A DNA stretch of 64,000 nt from CAVSRC01 sp963743015 (GTDB taxonomy: Bacteria; Pseudomonadota; Alphaproteobacteria; Rhizobiales; Kaistiaceae). The notes beneath the pieces were generated by a model. The model was not told the DNA's origin and searched no databases. It was given only the letters and a program-made list of their open reading frames with translations. Below are positions 54,583 through 63,353 of this stretch, one piece after another. The stretch spans positions 76,554 through 140,553 of the forward strand of contig CAVUOD010000004.1 of assembly GCA_963743015.1 (NCBI GenBank), in the 5' to 3' direction. The position numbers and the translations under genes are program-made. Every line of letters begins with the position of its first letter. The stretch's first letter is position 1.

Positions 54583-55356
54583 TCACCGCACTGTCCAGCC
54601 ACCGTCGATGAGAATGGTGTGGCCGGTGATCAGCGAGGCGGCGGGCGAGGCCAGGAACACCACCGCGCCGGAGACTTCGACCGGCTGACCGATGCGGTGG
54701 AGCGCGGCGATCCGCTCGATCGTATCGGCGCGGAAATCGGGATCGGAGAGCGCCGGTTCGGTACCAGGCGTCTCGATGAAGGTCGGGGCGACGCAATTGA
54801 CGTTTATCCCGTGCCTGCCCCATTCGACCGCCATGCAGCGTGTCATGTGGGCGACCGCGGCCTTGGACAGGCAATAGACCGACTCGCCGGGCAGCGCCAC
54901 GACGCCCGCCTGCGAACCCATATTGACAATGCGCCCGCCACCCCCGCGCGCGATCATGTGCTTGGCTACTTTCTGCGCGACGAAGAAGGCGGACTTGACT
55001 GTCACGGCGATGGTGCGGTCGAAGGTCTCCTCCGACACGTCCTCGACCGGCCCCTCCTCGCCGCCGCCGACATTGTTGACCAGGATGTCGATGCGGCCGA
55101 ACTGTTCGATGGCGTGGTCGACGGCGGCATAGGCCTGCTCGAGATCAAGCACGTCCATCTGCAAGGGCAACGCCCGCCTGCCCATCGCCTCGATCTCCTT
55201 GACCAATCCGCCACCGGTGTCCACGTCGCGCAGGCCGAGCACCACGTCGGCACCGGCATTGGCGAGCGCCAGCGCGATCGCGCGGCCAAGGCCGCGGGCG
55301 GCGCCGGTCACCAGGGCAATTCGGTCGGTAAGGTCGAAGCTGGGCAGGTCGGTCAC
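54583..55356 (-). CDS. SDR-family oxidoreductase (gluconate 5-dehydrogenase-like)
   Basis: This 257-residue short-chain dehydrogenase has TGAARGLGRAIALALANAGADVV (cofactor), NNVGGGEEGP, catalytic Ser in IVNMGSQAGVVALPGESVYCLSKAAV with YxxxK, and the ending ITGHTILIDGGWTVR. It lies on the same strand about 290 bp upstream of the third sugar ABC operon and probably oxidises or reduces its substrate. The substrate cannot be read from the sequence. Confidence 0.88.
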   Translation of the reverse strand: MTDLPSFDLTDRIALVTGAARGLGRAIALALANAGADVVLGLRDVDTGGGLVKEIEAMGRRALPLQMDVLDLEQAYAAVDHAIEQFGRIDILVNNVGGGEEGPVEDVSEETFDRTIAVTVKSAFFVAQKVAKHMIARGGGGRIVNMGSQAGVVALPGESVYCLSKAAVAHMTRCMAVEWGRHGINVNCVAPTFIETPGTEPALSDPDFRADTIERIAALHRIGQPVEVSGAVVFLASPAASLITGHTILIDGGWTVR

Positions 55357-55993
55357 AGCAGATGTCTCCGCATCATGGCAATCCGGCGCGCATTCCGCGC
55401 CCCCGCTGGCTCAGGCGACTTGGCGCATGACGCCGCTCCACAGGCGAAATCGATCAAGGGTGTATAATCCCACCCGGCGCATTTGACACCGGCCGGCGGT
55501 TTGCCGAGACGGGACGCCAGTCAACCAGTTGACGCATCGCCAGCCGATGGTTTCTCGGTCGATATTTGGTCGGCCCTGTCCCAACATCAGAGCTAAATGA
55601 TTAAAAAATTGGCGCTCCCTTGGGACTCGAACCCCTGTTTTCGCCGTGCGAGCCAGAATGCAGTCAACTGCGAACCTTTCCTCCGAGTTGGTGGGTAGGC
55701 CAGGCGTCCGGCTTTCTTGGACCTGAAATGACAAAAATTTCAATATGATATGGTACATTGAGGTGGCCCGTTGACGGATGCGTCCTGGAGGATGGTCTTG
55801 CTAGATCGAGATAGGCCACCTCCCCCCTGGGCATCGGGCAAAAGGCAAGGGCCACAGGGGTCGTGATGGATCGCGGGGGGACTTGGTTCGACAATGATGG
55901 ACAGCCAAATCCTCTACTACGCAATCACCTCAATCTCCCCACGGCGCTGGCACCGGACACGCGACAACGACCGGTTTAGTGTCGCTCCGCTTG
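55357..55993. other. Gene-poor region with a tRNA-like remnant
   Basis: This 637-bp stretch has a lower GC content than its surroundings around 55590-55770 and contains the tRNA-like fragment at 55610-55650. It separates the sugar-catabolic block from the stress and housekeeping block. No gene is seen; open frames crossing the fragment are artefacts. Confidence 0.6.
55610..55650 (-). other. 3'-half tRNA remnant (tRNA-Glu-like), possible att site
   Basis: Read on the minus strand, CGCACGGCGAAAACAGGGG is followed by TTCGAGTCCC and AAGGGAGCGCCA. This has a T-loop (GTTCGAGTCCC), a 3' acceptor-like GGGAGC and a terminal GCCA, and resembles the 3' half of alphaproteobacterial tRNA-Glu, including the CACGGCG side of the anticodon stem. 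No matching 5' half (D-arm, GCTCCC acceptor strand) follows upstream, and the T-stem is one base short. It is therefore not a functional tRNA. Such 3' ends are left where integrative elements recombine into tRNA genes. Confidence 0.55.
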
Positions 55994-56521
55994 TCACTCG
56001 GCCGCGACAGCTCCTGTCTCGTCGACTGTTACCTCCTGCAGGCGCCCCGTATGCACGTCGAAAATAAACCCGCGCACGGGAACATCCTTCTCGATCCAAG
56101 GATGCGATCTGATCATGGTGATTTGCGCTTTGGTGTGCTCCTCAGGGTCTTCAAAAGAGAAGAACCGCATAGGGGCCGGCGTCGCATCTCCGGTCAACGC
56201 GGAGAGCCTGGCGTTCAACTCCTCGTCCGTGAAGGTCGTGAACCCGCAGCCGGTGTGGTTGAGAAGCATGATCTCGCGCGAGCCGAGCACCCGCGTGGAA
56301 ACGACCAGCTCTCCCAAGACATCATCGGTCACAGCCGGTCCACCGGTGCGTATGACGTCCAGATCCGCGTTCTTCAAACCCAGAATCCCCTCCAGGTCCG
56401 AGAGCCGCGGATCCATGCATGTCACCACCGCGATCTTGGGATGCGGATGCCCCCCAAGGCTTGGATCATATCTCCGGGCGTACTCCTCGTTACCTTTCAG
56501 AGCCTTGTCGATCATGCTCAT
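55994..56521 (-). CDS. Beta-class carbonic anhydrase
   Basis: This 175-residue zinc enzyme interconverts CO2 and bicarbonate in the cytoplasm. Zinc ligands and the catalytic dyad are visible: Cys35-Met-Asp37-Pro-Arg39 (VVTCMDPRL), His89 and Cys92 (LLNHTGCG). It belongs to the short, beta-CA-like group that includes Rv1284. ATG 56521 is chosen because GGAGG sits 6 nt upstream; the frame remains open to 56662 but has no ribosome site there. It stands alone; the 325 bp upstream hold nothing recognisable. Confidence 0.92.
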   Translation of the reverse strand: MSMIDKALKGNEEYARRYDPSLGGHPHPKIAVVTCMDPRLSDLEGILGLKNADLDVIRTGGPAVTDDVLGELVVSTRVLGSREIMLLNHTGCGFTTFTDEELNARLSALTGDATPAPMRFFSFEDPEEHTKAQITMIRSHPWIEKDVPVRGFIFDVHTGRLQEVTVDETGAVAAE

Positions 56522-56846
56522 GATATCCTCCATGCCTGAGCGGCCGTTTCGCATTGCGTCCTTGCAGCACGTTTGAGCGCTCCACCCGGCTGGACTTGAA
56601 TGCTTGCGCCCTCGAAAAGGAACGCGCCAGCCAGATGGGCCAAGCTTCCAGGCGAAAATCACACGGAAGATCTGCGCCGTATTCCGCGAATGAAGCGCGA
56701 GTTGCGGGAAACGATCACTTCCCTTGGATCCGCGCGGCGCGTCGGCGACCAGCTTGTCATGTTTCGATGAATTCCTGTTCGCGACCGGGCTTCACGCGAA
56801 ATCGAACAAGATTGTAAGCCGGCGTCTTCTGGTCTCCCTCCGCCGT

Positions 56847-58184
56847 TCAGCGCGCCTTGGCAATCGTCCGCTGCAGCGAGTTCAGCGCCGTGAGGTAAAT
56901 CTCCGAGAAGGTCGGGAATGGCTGGATTGTATCGCTCAACACCTCAATCGGCGTGCGTGCGCGGATCGCCAGCGTTGCCTGCTGAAGCCACTCGCCGGCC
57001 TCAGGGCCGAGAGCGTAGGCGCCGGTCAGTCGCTCGCCATCACTGAGCAGGGTCATGAAGCCGATCGCCTGGTCGTTGGCGCGCATATATGTCGCTGTCT
57101 TGGCGATATCCGCGAGTCGCGTCGTTGCGCTGAAGGTCGCTTCGACCGCGCCGACCGCCGCCGCCTGTGGATCGGTGAAGATGACGCGCGGCACTGCCTC
57201 GTAGTTCGCCTCCCGCGGCTTGCCCAGAATGTTGGCGGCAGCGATGCGGCCCTGGTACTTGCCGACATGGGTCAGCAGCCAGATGCCGGTCACGTCTCCA
57301 ATCGCCCAGGTGCGGTCTGCCACGCGCATGTGGCTGTCGACCGGCACACCGCGCGGGTTTGCTTCAACGCCAATGGTCTCCAAACCGATGCCGTCAACCC
57401 GCGGGCGCCGGCCGGTAGCAACCAGTAATCTGTCGCCGCTGACGACGCCGCCCCCTTCGACTTCGAGCGCGTAGACGTTGCCGTCACGCCTCGCGGAGAC
57501 AACGCGCGCGCCGAGAATGAGTTCGATACCGTCACGACGCAGCACCTCGGCGAGCTCCTCACCGAGCGCAGGTGGTTCCCGCGACAGAAGGTGGGGCCCG
57601 CCTTCAACCAGCACCACCTCGCCCCCGAGACGGCGCACGGCCTGTGCCATCTCGACGCCGACCGGGCCGCCGCCGAGCACGACAAGCCGGCGCGGCACCG
57701 CCTTCATCCCGGTCGCCTCGCGATTGGTCCAAATCCCCTCGAGCCCCCGAAGGCCAGGAATCGGCGGAATGACAGGATCCGAACCTGTCGCTATGACGAC
57801 GTGATCGGCAGTATGGCGGACACCGTCCACGTCCACGACGCCGTGGCCCTGCAGCCGCCCGCGTCCTCGGATCAGTGCAATGCCGCGGTCCGTGAGCCAA
57901 TGCTGCTGGCCGGCGTCGGAGTAGTTGGAGACCATGTAGTCGCGCCACGCGAGCGCCGCCGCCGTATCGACTCGTGCGATCGCTGCGGCGTTGTTTGCGG
58001 CATGTGCCGCCTCGCCGGGGCGCAATAGCGTCTTGGACGGTATGCAAGCCCAATAGGAACACTCGCCGCCGACAAGCTCGCGCTCAACGATTGCGACCTT
58101 GAGCCCGCCGTCGGCGAGAACGCCGGCGCAATGTTCGCCGGGTGATCCGCCGCCAATGATGATCACGTCGAAGTCAGTGCCCAT
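56847..58184 (-). CDS. FAD-dependent pyridine nucleotide-disulfide oxidoreductase (dihydrolipoamide dehydrogenase-like)
   Basis: This 445-residue flavoprotein has an FAD-binding GGGSPGE (residues 11-17), the redox-active disulfide Cys42-x4-Cys47 in GGECSYWACIPSK, an NAD(P) motif VVLGGGPVGVEMAQAVRRLG, and WAIGDVTGIWLLTHVGKYQGRIAA. At the C-terminus the usual HPT.SE, which supplies the catalytic His, is replaced by PFPTFSEIY, so it lacks the normal base and is probably not a true lipoamide dehydrogenase. Members of this subgroup are annotated as general NAD(P)/FAD oxidoreductases. ATG 58184 follows a GGAGAGAG site. No 2-oxoacid dehydrogenase genes are nearby. Confidence 0.88.
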   Translation of the reverse strand: MGTDFDVIIIGGGSPGEHCAGVLADGGLKVAIVERELVGGECSYWACIPSKTLLRPGEAAHAANNAAAIARVDTAAALAWRDYMVSNYSDAGQQHWLTDRGIALIRGRGRLQGHGVVDVDGVRHTADHVVIATGSDPVIPPIPGLRGLEGIWTNREATGMKAVPRRLVVLGGGPVGVEMAQAVRRLGGEVVLVEGGPHLLSREPPALGEELAEVLRRDGIELILGARVVSARRDGNVYALEVEGGGVVSGDRLLVATGRRPRVDGIGLETIGVEANPRGVPVDSHMRVADRTWAIGDVTGIWLLTHVGKYQGRIAAANILGKPREANYEAVPRVIFTDPQAAAVGAVEATFSATTRLADIAKTATYMRANDQAIGFMTLLSDGERLTGAYALGPEAGEWLQQATLAIRARTPIEVLSDTIQPFPTFSEIYLTALNSLQRTIAKAR

Positions 58185-58259
58185 GGCAGTCTCTCTCCGC
58201 TCCCTCGATAGCGACGAGCACGCCGCGCCAAGCCACATGGTATTTCAACGTGCTGCCGA

Positions 58260-58716
58260 TTAGCCGTAAGGGAAGTCCGGCTTGCTTTGCCCAACTTCTA
58301 TAATGTAGCCGTCGGGATCGCGAATGTAGCAGCGCGTCTCGCCGTACTTGTCCTTCGGCTCCGTGATGAACTCGGCTCCCCGCCTTCGCCAGAGGTCGTA
58401 GCACGCCTGAATATCGGCGACGCGGATATTCATGAAGCTGTTGACCTAAATCGGGGTCAGCGGGGACGCTGAGCGTCACTGTCGGTTTGTCGGGTGTCGG
58501 ACCACCGCCGACATTGACGATGAGCCACGTGTTCGCGATTTGGATGTATCCCGGCGCGCCATTGCTGTCGCCTCTGCTCAGCACGCGACCGCCGAAGACT
58601 TTCTCGTAAAATCGCGCCGATCGTTCTATGTCGGCAACGGTGATGAAATGTGCGACGGTGATCCCTTCCTGCGGCGGCATCTCATAGCTTTTCTGTTTAA
58701 CTTCTACTTCGCTCAT
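58260..58716 (-). CDS. Glyoxalase/VOC-family protein, frame-broken
   Basis: This small vicinal-oxygen-chelate protein is about 151 residues when repaired. The first half reads EVEVKQKSYEMPPQEGITVAHFITVADIERSARFYEKVFGGRVLSRGDSNGAPGYIQIANTWLIVNVGGGPTPDKPTVTLSVPADPD. One extra base near 58445 follows, then VNSFMNIRVADIQACYDLWRRRGAEFITEPKDKYGETRCYIRDPDGYIIEVGQSKPDFPYG. The paired beta-alpha-beta-beta-beta units and the closing DPDG..IE (metal-ligand Glu) are typical. ATG 58716 has GGAGGCGAG upstream. Substrate unknown. A TACC-AA-GGTA dyad lies about 90 nt upstream. Confidence 0.83.
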
Positions 58717-58782
58717 GCTCGCCTCCAAGGTGATTGCGTGCTCGCCTCCAAGACCACATAAGCCCTTCACAGGGACCTGCCT

Positions 58783-58814
58783 ATCGCACCAAGGTGTCGT
58801 CCATACCTTGGTAT
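58783..58814. promoter_or_regulatory. Dyad-containing motif upstream of the VOC gene
   Basis: The stretch contains ACCAAGGT (58788-58795) and the dyad ATACC-TT-GGTAT (58803-58814). Related sequences occur at 60990-61020, 63315-63353 and 63558-63571. It lies 67-98 nt upstream of the VOC gene start. Confidence 0.4.
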
Positions 58815-58841
58815 TGCCATCTGAAAGGGGGCGGCCGCGCG

Positions 58842-59456
58842 CTAGCGGTTAAGCTTCTTCGGCCCACTCACAAATGGATTGCCGCGAACGTAGAAGCGCA
58901 GCGGTCGATCGGCCGCTCGCGAAAGCCCGATCCGCGTGCTGATGCCAATTTCAGGAACGACATAGTCGTCGTGCGCGATCCACAATGGCCCCGTCCGGCA
59001 AAGGTCAATGCCGTCGAGATGACGATCAATATCGAGCGCAGCCGTGAGACGACCGGGCCCTCGCGTCAGGTCCCTGATGTTTTGAAGGCCGCGATTGCGC
59101 TGCATCGCGGGAATACCGTCCGACGGTTCGAGCGCCCTGATGAGGGCGCCAGCACCGACGCCAACGGTCTCGCTGGATACATTGAGCATCTGAGACGTGC
59201 CATAGGCAAGATAGACATAGGCGTGCCCGGGCGAGAGAAAGAGTGCGCCATTCCGTGATGTCCTGCCCGCATAGGCATGACCGGCTGGATCACCCACGGG
59301 ATAGGCTTCGGTTTCGACGATACGTCCGCTCAGCGTGCCCTCGCGGTTTTTTCGAACCAACAACTTTCCGATCAGGAATCGGGCGAGCCGCACCGTATCG
59401 AGCGGCAGCTCCGACCGCACCAGCGCCCGGTAGCCATCCGTCACTGGTTCTTTCAT
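58842..59456 (-). CDS. DNA-3-methyladenine glycosylase (AAG/MPG family)
   Basis: This 204-residue DNA-repair glycosylase of the mammalian AAG type removes alkylated purines. Signatures are LARFLIGKLLVRKN, GRIVETEAYPVGDPAGHAYAGRTSRNGALFLSPGHAYVYLAYGTSQMLNVSS (the catalytic Glu is in VETEAY; Y.YG...MNVV-type segment), GAGALIRALEP and LTRGPGRLTAALDID. ATG 59456 is chosen; GTG 59465 is possible. It is on the same strand as and 37 nt downstream of the ClC gene. Confidence 0.93.
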   Translation of the reverse strand: MKEPVTDGYRALVRSELPLDTVRLARFLIGKLLVRKNREGTLSGRIVETEAYPVGDPAGHAYAGRTSRNGALFLSPGHAYVYLAYGTSQMLNVSSETVGVGAGALIRALEPSDGIPAMQRNRGLQNIRDLTRGPGRLTAALDIDRHLDGIDLCRTGPLWIAHDDYVVPEIGISTRIGLSRAADRPLRFYVRGNPFVSGPKKLNR

Positions 59457-59493
59457 GGAGCGCACAGACTTTTTCGGTTTGTCCGCATCGAGA

Positions 59494-60861
59494 CTACGGG
59501 AGGGCGCGCTTTGTCGTCGAGATTCTTCCAGCCGCGAGATGCTCGTCGATCAGTCGTTGACGAAGCGAATCGTAGATCGGCGGATTATTCAGCAGGCCGG
59601 CGACCAGCATGGCCGCAAGGCAGGCAACCAGCATCGGCAAGAGGGTCGTGAATGCCGCGGTCATTTCGATCGCGAGAACGATTCCGGTCACTGGCGCACG
59701 GACAACCCCGGAGAAGAACGCTGCCATGCCGACGACGGCAAAGGCCTGTGGCTCGATGGCGAGCGCCGGGAAGGCCGTCGCGAACAAGCCCCCCGATAGC
59801 GACCCAATCAGAGCACCAAGCGCCAAGAGAGGCGCGAACAGCCCGCCGGGTGTCCGTGCGGCGTAGGACACCGGCCCGAGACAGAATCGAATGGCGAAGG
59901 CGAGCGGTATTCCTCCCGCGACGGCCGCGCCAGCAAGAGCGAGCTGAGACAGGTTGTTGCCATCACCAATCAGTTCGGGCGCAAACCAACCAATCACACC
60001 GACGATCGCGCCGACGACCGCAGCCTTGGATGCGGCGGGCCAGTTGTCGAGCGCAGATGCCGCCCGCAAGGCAAGCATGATCAGTCGGTTGTAGAGTACG
60101 GCTGCCAAGCCCGCCACAGCACCAAGCGCCAGATAAAGCGGCCATGTCGCCGCAGCGGCGTATGGCAGCGGGCCGGTCGCCGCAGTCACCTGTCCGGAAA
60201 GAGCGACGTGGAGGATCGGGGCATCGCCGAGCAACAACCTTGAAACCAGAATTGCCGTCGAGGACGCGCCGAGGCCCGCAATGGCGACACGAGTCTCAAA
60301 GTGGCGAAAGAGTTCCTCGAGCACAAAGACCGCGCCTGCAATCGGTGCGTTGAACGCGACAGCGATGCCGGCGCCCGCTCCCGCGGCCACCAACGCTTGC
60401 ACGTCTGGCCAGGTCCGGCGAAATGTTGTCGCGATCAAACGAGCGCTGACGGCGCCCATTTGAACGCCGGGCCCTTCCGGCCCCAGCGCGGCTCCGGCCC
60501 CGATCGACAGAATTCCACCGACAAACTTGACGAGCAATATTCGACGCAGCGGTGCGGTCGGCAATTTGCCCGCCAACGCGGCCTCGACTTCGGGAACACC
60601 GCTTCCCGAAGCATAGACGGAAAACTGTCTCACCAGCCACGCGGCGACCGCCATCGCGGCCGCGCATCCGCCAATCGTTACCAACAACCCGGCGGGTCCG
60701 ATGTGATGCGCTTGGTCGACCAAGGCCTCGCGCAGATGCGTGGCGGCGATCAAAGCCAACCGGAATGCCGCGACGAGCAACCCGGTGACGGCGCCGACCG
60801 CAATCGCCAGGAAGGCAAGCAGCAGGAGATCGCTTCGCCAATGCCTTACGTTGGTGCCCAT
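59494..60861 (-). CDS. ClC-family chloride channel/transporter
   Basis: This 455-residue membrane protein has all ClC selectivity-filter motifs: GSGVPEVEAALAG (GSGIP), LGPEGPGVQMGA (G.EGP with the gating Glu, as in exchangers) and GGLFAPLLALGALIG (GxFxP). Many membrane helices fit the family. The presence of the gating Glu suggests H+/Cl- exchange, but the proton-side glutamate cannot be placed with confidence here. ATG 60861 (MGTNVRHWRSDLL) is chosen. The frame extends to GTG 60933 with a Cys-containing leader but no better ribosome site. Confidence 0.92.
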   Translation of the reverse strand: MGTNVRHWRSDLLLLAFLAIAVGAVTGLLVAAFRLALIAATHLREALVDQAHHIGPAGLLVTIGGCAAAMAVAAWLVRQFSVYASGSGVPEVEAALAGKLPTAPLRRILLVKFVGGILSIGAGAALGPEGPGVQMGAVSARLIATTFRRTWPDVQALVAAGAGAGIAVAFNAPIAGAVFVLEELFRHFETRVAIAGLGASSTAILVSRLLLGDAPILHVALSGQVTAATGPLPYAAAATWPLYLALGAVAGLAAVLYNRLIMLALRAASALDNWPAASKAAVVGAIVGVIGWFAPELIGDGNNLSQLALAGAAVAGGIPLAFAIRFCLGPVSYAARTPGGLFAPLLALGALIGSLSGGLFATAFPALAIEPQAFAVVGMAAFFSGVVRAPVTGIVLAIEMTAAFTTLLPMLVACLAAMLVAGLLNNPPIYDSLRQRLIDEHLAAGRISTTKRALP

Positions 60862-60989
60862 AACCAATTCCGCTGTGCGGCTGGTGCGCTCTTTTTCGAT
60901 GCAATCAGCGCATTTGTTGACGTGCTCTTGCACCTGCTTGCGCGCTGCAAACCCGCGCCAGTAGTTTGCGCCAAATCCTTCGATGGAAT

Positions 60990-61020
60990 CTATTGGACGA
61001 AGGTCTCACCGAGCTTCGCC
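60990..61020. promoter_or_regulatory. Motif related to those upstream of the VOC and AraC genes
   Basis: ATTGGACGAAGGTCTCACCGA at 60992-61012 matches ATTGGACGAACGTGTCGCCGA at 63317-63337 in most positions. It is placed upstream of the ClC gene. Function unknown; it may be a shared regulatory element or a decayed coding end. Confidence 0.35.
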
Positions 61021-61043
61021 GCCGACCGAATTGGCGCTTACGT

Positions 61044-61256
61044 TCACACTCCCGGGCTGAGTTCCACAAGCTCCAGCCAATCGGCGTGATCCAGCCAGCT
61101 CGCGACGCCTTCCAATTCGCAGAAACACCGCGCCGCAACCTCCCATGCAGTGTCGCGGCTACGCACTTCGAGATTGATCGTTCGTTGGCAAATCTCCCTG
61201 CGATGGCCCGTGTCGTCGTAGACCACTTTTGCGAATTTTGCCCTGAACTGTGCCAT
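61044..61256 (-). CDS. Small conserved protein of unknown function
   Basis: This 70-residue protein starts MAQFRAKFAKVVYDDTGHRREICQRTINLEVRSRDTAWEVAARCFCELEGVASWLDHADWLELVEL. It begins at ATG 61256 with GGAAGGTGA just upstream. The sequence is well-formed (acidic, aromatic-rich and not arginine-rich like shadow frames), and I have the impression of similar short proteins in rhizobia, but I know no function. It is a separate gene between the ClC and SPW-repeat genes. Confidence 0.65.
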   Translation of the reverse strand: MAQFRAKFAKVVYDDTGHRREICQRTINLEVRSRDTAWEVAARCFCELEGVASWLDHADWLELVELSPGV

Positions 61257-61414
61257 CGCATCACCTTCCGCACCAAACATCAGACCTGACAGACCTTCAC
61301 CGGTTTCACCCGCAAAGTGGACGTCGTTCAGTCCCCTCGAGCATTGAAATGGCCGGCCTCAGCATTCCGCGCTGAGGCCTGATCCATTTCCTTTGGTTCG
61401 GGCTTGCCGGTCAC

Positions 61415-61786
61415 TCACGACGAGGCGCGAGGCCAGGGCCCCTGGCGCTGCTGGTTGGCCAGCCAAAGCTGATAGGCCGCGAGTGCTGCCACGACAGTGC
61501 CCAGGATCACATATGACCAGGTCGCTCCGATATTGGCTTGGAAGCCGAACAGCCATGGCGAAATCGCGACCCACAGTCCCAGTGTCAGGTTCGTCCACTC
61601 CTCCCAGGCGGCGAAGCCGGTCAGCGCGCAGGTCGCATTGAAGGCGACCAGCCCGCCGACGATCCAACCATTCCACTCGACTGCCTGCGTGGCCGGAACG
61701 AAGATCCAGGGAAAACTGAACAAGATCACGCCCAGAACGAGGTTTGTGCCGTCGATCCACGACCGCGTCCTCGGTTGCTTCTGCAT
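61415..61786 (-). CDS. SPW-repeat membrane protein
   Basis: This 123-residue protein has four predicted helices arranged as two repeats, each with the SPW-type motif: VLGVILFSFPWIFVP and LTLGLWVAISPWLFGF. The latter is the hallmark of the SPW family (small integral membrane proteins of unknown role). ATG 61786 has GGAGAT upstream; the longer frame to 61933 does not look like protein. Confidence 0.85.
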   Translation of the reverse strand: MQKQPRTRSWIDGTNLVLGVILFSFPWIFVPATQAVEWNGWIVGGLVAFNATCALTGFAAWEEWTNLTLGLWVAISPWLFGFQANIGATWSYVILGTVVAALAAYQLWLANQQRQGPWPRASS

Positions 61787-62610
61787 AATGGTATCTCCTT
61801 CGTCTCGCTGACGCTCAACTCGGTTCGCATCTACGCCCTTGACGGATGCGTCACGTCGCCAAAGGGCCTCTTTCGGTGCTGAAGCGCTGGCCACACGATT
61901 GCCGAGAAACGACGCACATATGATGCGAGCCAAGCTCGGCGCCCTGTAAGCATCACGCTACGTGTCGAACCTATGGCGCCTGCTCCCGCAGTTCTTTCCC
62001 GATCGGGCGGTTCTTTGGTGAAACGCGCGGACTTTTTGCGGGTGCTCGCATCGAGCGCCATGGAAACGTGCTCTTGGGTACCGGTGCTTTCCGACCCAGT
62101 TCACGTGCGTCAATTGCACATAGATGCAACGAACCGAAGGTCTACGGACGCCAAGCATCGACGACGCAGCGCCAACGTGGAACACGGCATCGGCGATCGA
62201 TGGCAGGTTTCACCAAGACGCGCGTTGATCGTGAAATACGCGCGCCGTCCTCCATGCGAGCGTGGTGGCGTCGTCAATTGGACGACCACGGATCGAAGGA
62301 GATCGTCACTGCAATTGTGGAGGTTGCCAGTTCGGTGGACTAGCGCCTCATCAACGAGGAAGCGCACCCTCCCTGCGCTTCCCCACCGGACCACCAGCAC
62401 GCGCGCCCGCCCCCCCGAAAAGTGTGCTGGTGGTCCTCCAACGGCAAAGCCGGCACGCTGGTAATGCCGCCCAGCCATCCGGAGAAAGAGAGCAAGGGCG
62501 ATACGCACCGCGCAAGGGCGTCATAATCGCGCAACATCCAGGGGGCGACGATGTCAGACGGGAAGAACTGCCGTGAAAGAGGCCCCCACGGGGGCCGGGG
62601 AACCAGCGTT
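61787..62610. other. Gene-poor region
   Basis: This 824-bp stretch is without a convincing gene. A plus-strand frame ending at 62343 (last part RQLDDHGSKEIVTAIVEVASSVD, possible ATG 62200) has protein-like composition but no ribosome site; it could be a small gene or fragment. Nothing else stands out. Confidence 0.4.
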
Positions 62611-63192
62611 CTACGTCGCTCCTTCAAGAGGACAGATCCGGCCCCCATGGCAACGGCGGCGCCACGCATTCGGCGACTCGCATTCAATTCGGCGGAAGAC
62701 CGTTGAAAAATGCGATTGGTCGGTGAGCCCGCAGGCCAGCGCGATGTCCGCGAGTGCATCGTTCGTCGTCCGCATGAGCTCTTTGGCGCGCTCGATCCGG
62801 CACCGCAAGATATAGCCGTGAGGCGCGATGCCGAATGTATGGCGGAACGCGCGGCTGAAGTGGCTGGGGCTAAGCCGCACGGCTTCGGCCAGCGCTCTCA
62901 CGGACAGTTTCACGTCGAGGTTCTCTTCGATCATCGCCTCGGCACGGCGCGCCTGCCAGGGGGCAAGCCCACCGCGATTCAAGGTTCCACTTGCGCGCGA
63001 ACCGCCCTCGTCGTCCTGAGCCAGGATGGCGGCCGCCAGGCTGATACAATACTCGGCGTCGCCTGGACTCTCCGGGAGCGCCGACCGCGCATCGTTCAGC
63101 AGCTGCACCAATGTCCCACGGGCATCCTGGCCCATCGGCGAATTCAGGCTGGCGATTTGAGGTATCTGTTTCACGATCTCGTTCCTCGACAT
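62611..63192 (-). CDS. AraC-family transcriptional regulator
   Basis: This 193-residue regulator has a poorly conserved N-terminal region and a C-terminal AraC double helix-turn-helix: MIEENLDVKLSVRALAEAVRLSPSHFSRAFRHTFGIAPHGYILRCRIERAKELMRTTNDALADIALACGLTDQSHFSTVFRRIECESPNAWRRR. The second-helix signature A.a.GF.d.SHFs..FRr is evident (here ACGLTDQSHFSTVFRR). The short N-terminus has no recognisable sugar-binding cupin. Target unknown. Confidence 0.9.
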   Translation of the reverse strand: MSRNEIVKQIPQIASLNSPMGQDARGTLVQLLNDARSALPESPGDAEYCISLAAAILAQDDEGGSRASGTLNRGGLAPWQARRAEAMIEENLDVKLSVRALAEAVRLSPSHFSRAFRHTFGIAPHGYILRCRIERAKELMRTTNDALADIALACGLTDQSHFSTVFRRIECESPNAWRRRCHGGRICPLEGAT

Positions 63193-63314
63193 CCGCTGAT
63201 TGATCGTGAGATCAATTCATCCCTTGCCCTCGCCCCAGGCATCCGGCTCACGCGAGCCGTATTCGAAGTTTCATGCCTGTCTGCGTCCAAATTGCCTCGG
63301 CGGCCGGCTCAGCT

Positions 63315-63353
63315 CCATTGGACGAACGTGTCGCCGATACCTTTGGACAATGC
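63315..63353. promoter_or_regulatory. Motif upstream of the AraC gene
   Basis: ATTGGACGAACGTGTCGCC then GATACCTTTGGAC. It shares its first half with 60992-61012 and its GATACC..TGG half with the dyads at 58803-58814 and 63558-63571. Confidence 0.35.

Noticed and set aside
55411..55758. Minus-strand open frame across the tRNA-like fragment
   Set aside because: The peptide (including TGVRVPRER) is the usual artefact of translating a tRNA 3' end.
62200..62343. Small plus-strand frame ending EVASSVD
   Set aside because: It has some protein-like composition but no ribosome site and no recognisable family; recorded only in the gap description.
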